DNA of 14,307 nt from Methanobacteriota archaeon. GTDB lineage: Archaea; Thermoplasmatota; DTKX01; GCA-020343715. The position numbers were made by a program, and so were the translations under genes. Position 1 is the first letter of the stretch; each line of letters starts with the position of its first letter. The DNA lies in the NCBI GenBank assembly GCA_030597775.1, contig JAUVRF010000010.1, positions 1 to 14,307 of the forward strand. Direction: 5' to 3'. Below the pieces are notes generated by a model, which searched no databases, was not told the DNA's origin, and worked only from the letters and a program-made list of their open reading frames with translations. This document shows positions 14,006 through 14,307 of the stretch, in pieces.

Positions 14006-14307
14006 ATGGTGACCGAGAGCATTGAGATCGCCCATGCGGGGACCACCGTCGACGAGTCGTCACGCTTCGACTGGCACCTGGTCGACCCCAGGCAGTCCAC
14101 CCTCTCGGGCAAGATCATGGGCCATATCAGATTGGCCAGACCGGCCCAGCTCATCTGGCTTGACCTCTGCCTCTCCCTGTGCATCTTCGTGGGCATCACC
14201 GGTCACATGCCCGCCTCCCACTACCTCTGGTTCATTCTCACCGCAGTCCTCATCGACGCCGGTGCATGCACCTTGAACGACATCGGCGACCTGGATTCGG
14301 ACAAGGC
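14006..14307 (+). CDS. UbiA-family prenyltransferase, partial (N-terminal 100 aa)
   Basis: The gene runs off the window end, so only the first 100 codons are seen. Residues 1-40 are a polar extension longer than usual for the family. HIRLARPAQLIWLD begins the first membrane helix, a second helix follows, and LNDIGDLDSDK (90-100) carries the NDxxDxxxD magnesium-pyrophosphate motif that defines UbiA prenyltransferases. These membrane enzymes attach isoprenoid chains to aromatic rings (quinones), haem, chlorophyll or, in archaea, to glycerol phosphate lipids (DGGGP synthase). The motif alone does not tell which. Position right after a chorismate synthase and an acid ligase favours an aromatic acceptor, but lipid synthesis remains a serious alternative. 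It starts 20 bases after the ligase stop, in the same operon. Confidence 0.85.
   Translation, partial: MVTESIEIAHAGTTVDESSRFDWHLVDPRQSTLSGKIMGHIRLARPAQLIWLDLCLSLCIFVGITGHMPASHYLWFILTAVLIDAGACTLNDIGDLDSDK

Overview
The window is GC-rich archaeal DNA. The evidence is a TATA-binding protein gene, the archaeal form of the early shikimate pathway (ADH synthase plus type II 3-dehydroquinate synthase), TATA boxes of the BRE/box A type about 25-35 bases ahead of several starts, and strong GGAGGTG ribosome sites inside operons. The gene set fits a Euryarchaeota-type organism. A member of Thermoplasmatota is my best guess, but nothing in the window proves the phylum. No tRNA, rRNA, CRISPR array, insertion sequence or integrase is visible.

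Layout. (1) 59-1128: a small zinc-finger-like protein (-) and TBP (+) diverge from a shared upstream region that holds an 11-base G run. (2) 1411-2265: an alpha/beta hydrolase on the - strand, with a nearly leaderless promoter built on a palindromic TATA box that could also serve the next operon. (3) 2396-4433: aroA' and aroB', one base apart, make 3-dehydroquinate by the archaeal route. (4) 4513-5842: a promoter, a hairpin leader, a 69-residue one-pass membrane protein and a NapH-like polytopic iron-sulfur protein, probably a membrane electron-transfer pair. (5) 5864-11569: a regulated-looking promoter drives two related, large, acidic, membrane-anchored surface proteins (838 and 639 residues). 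A four-helix membrane protein with a long disordered cytoplasmic arm follows. Short perfect hairpins sit in both gaps between these genes. (6) 11575-14307: a chorismate synthase with a divergent signature, a PaaK-type adenylate-forming ligase and the start of a UbiA-family prenyltransferase, tightly packed with near-overlapping ends.

How they may work together. Sections 3 and 6 bracket the shikimate route from its first step to chorismate, but the middle enzymes are absent here. The AroC-ligase-UbiA order suggests chorismate-derived or aromatic-acid chemistry leading to a prenylated product, though UbiA could equally be a lipid enzyme. Section 5 is the best candidate for an undescribed system: a paralogous pair of surface proteins with a shared N-terminal motif and repeated beta-rich units, co-transcribed with a membrane partner. 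All functions beyond named families are inference from sequence and order.
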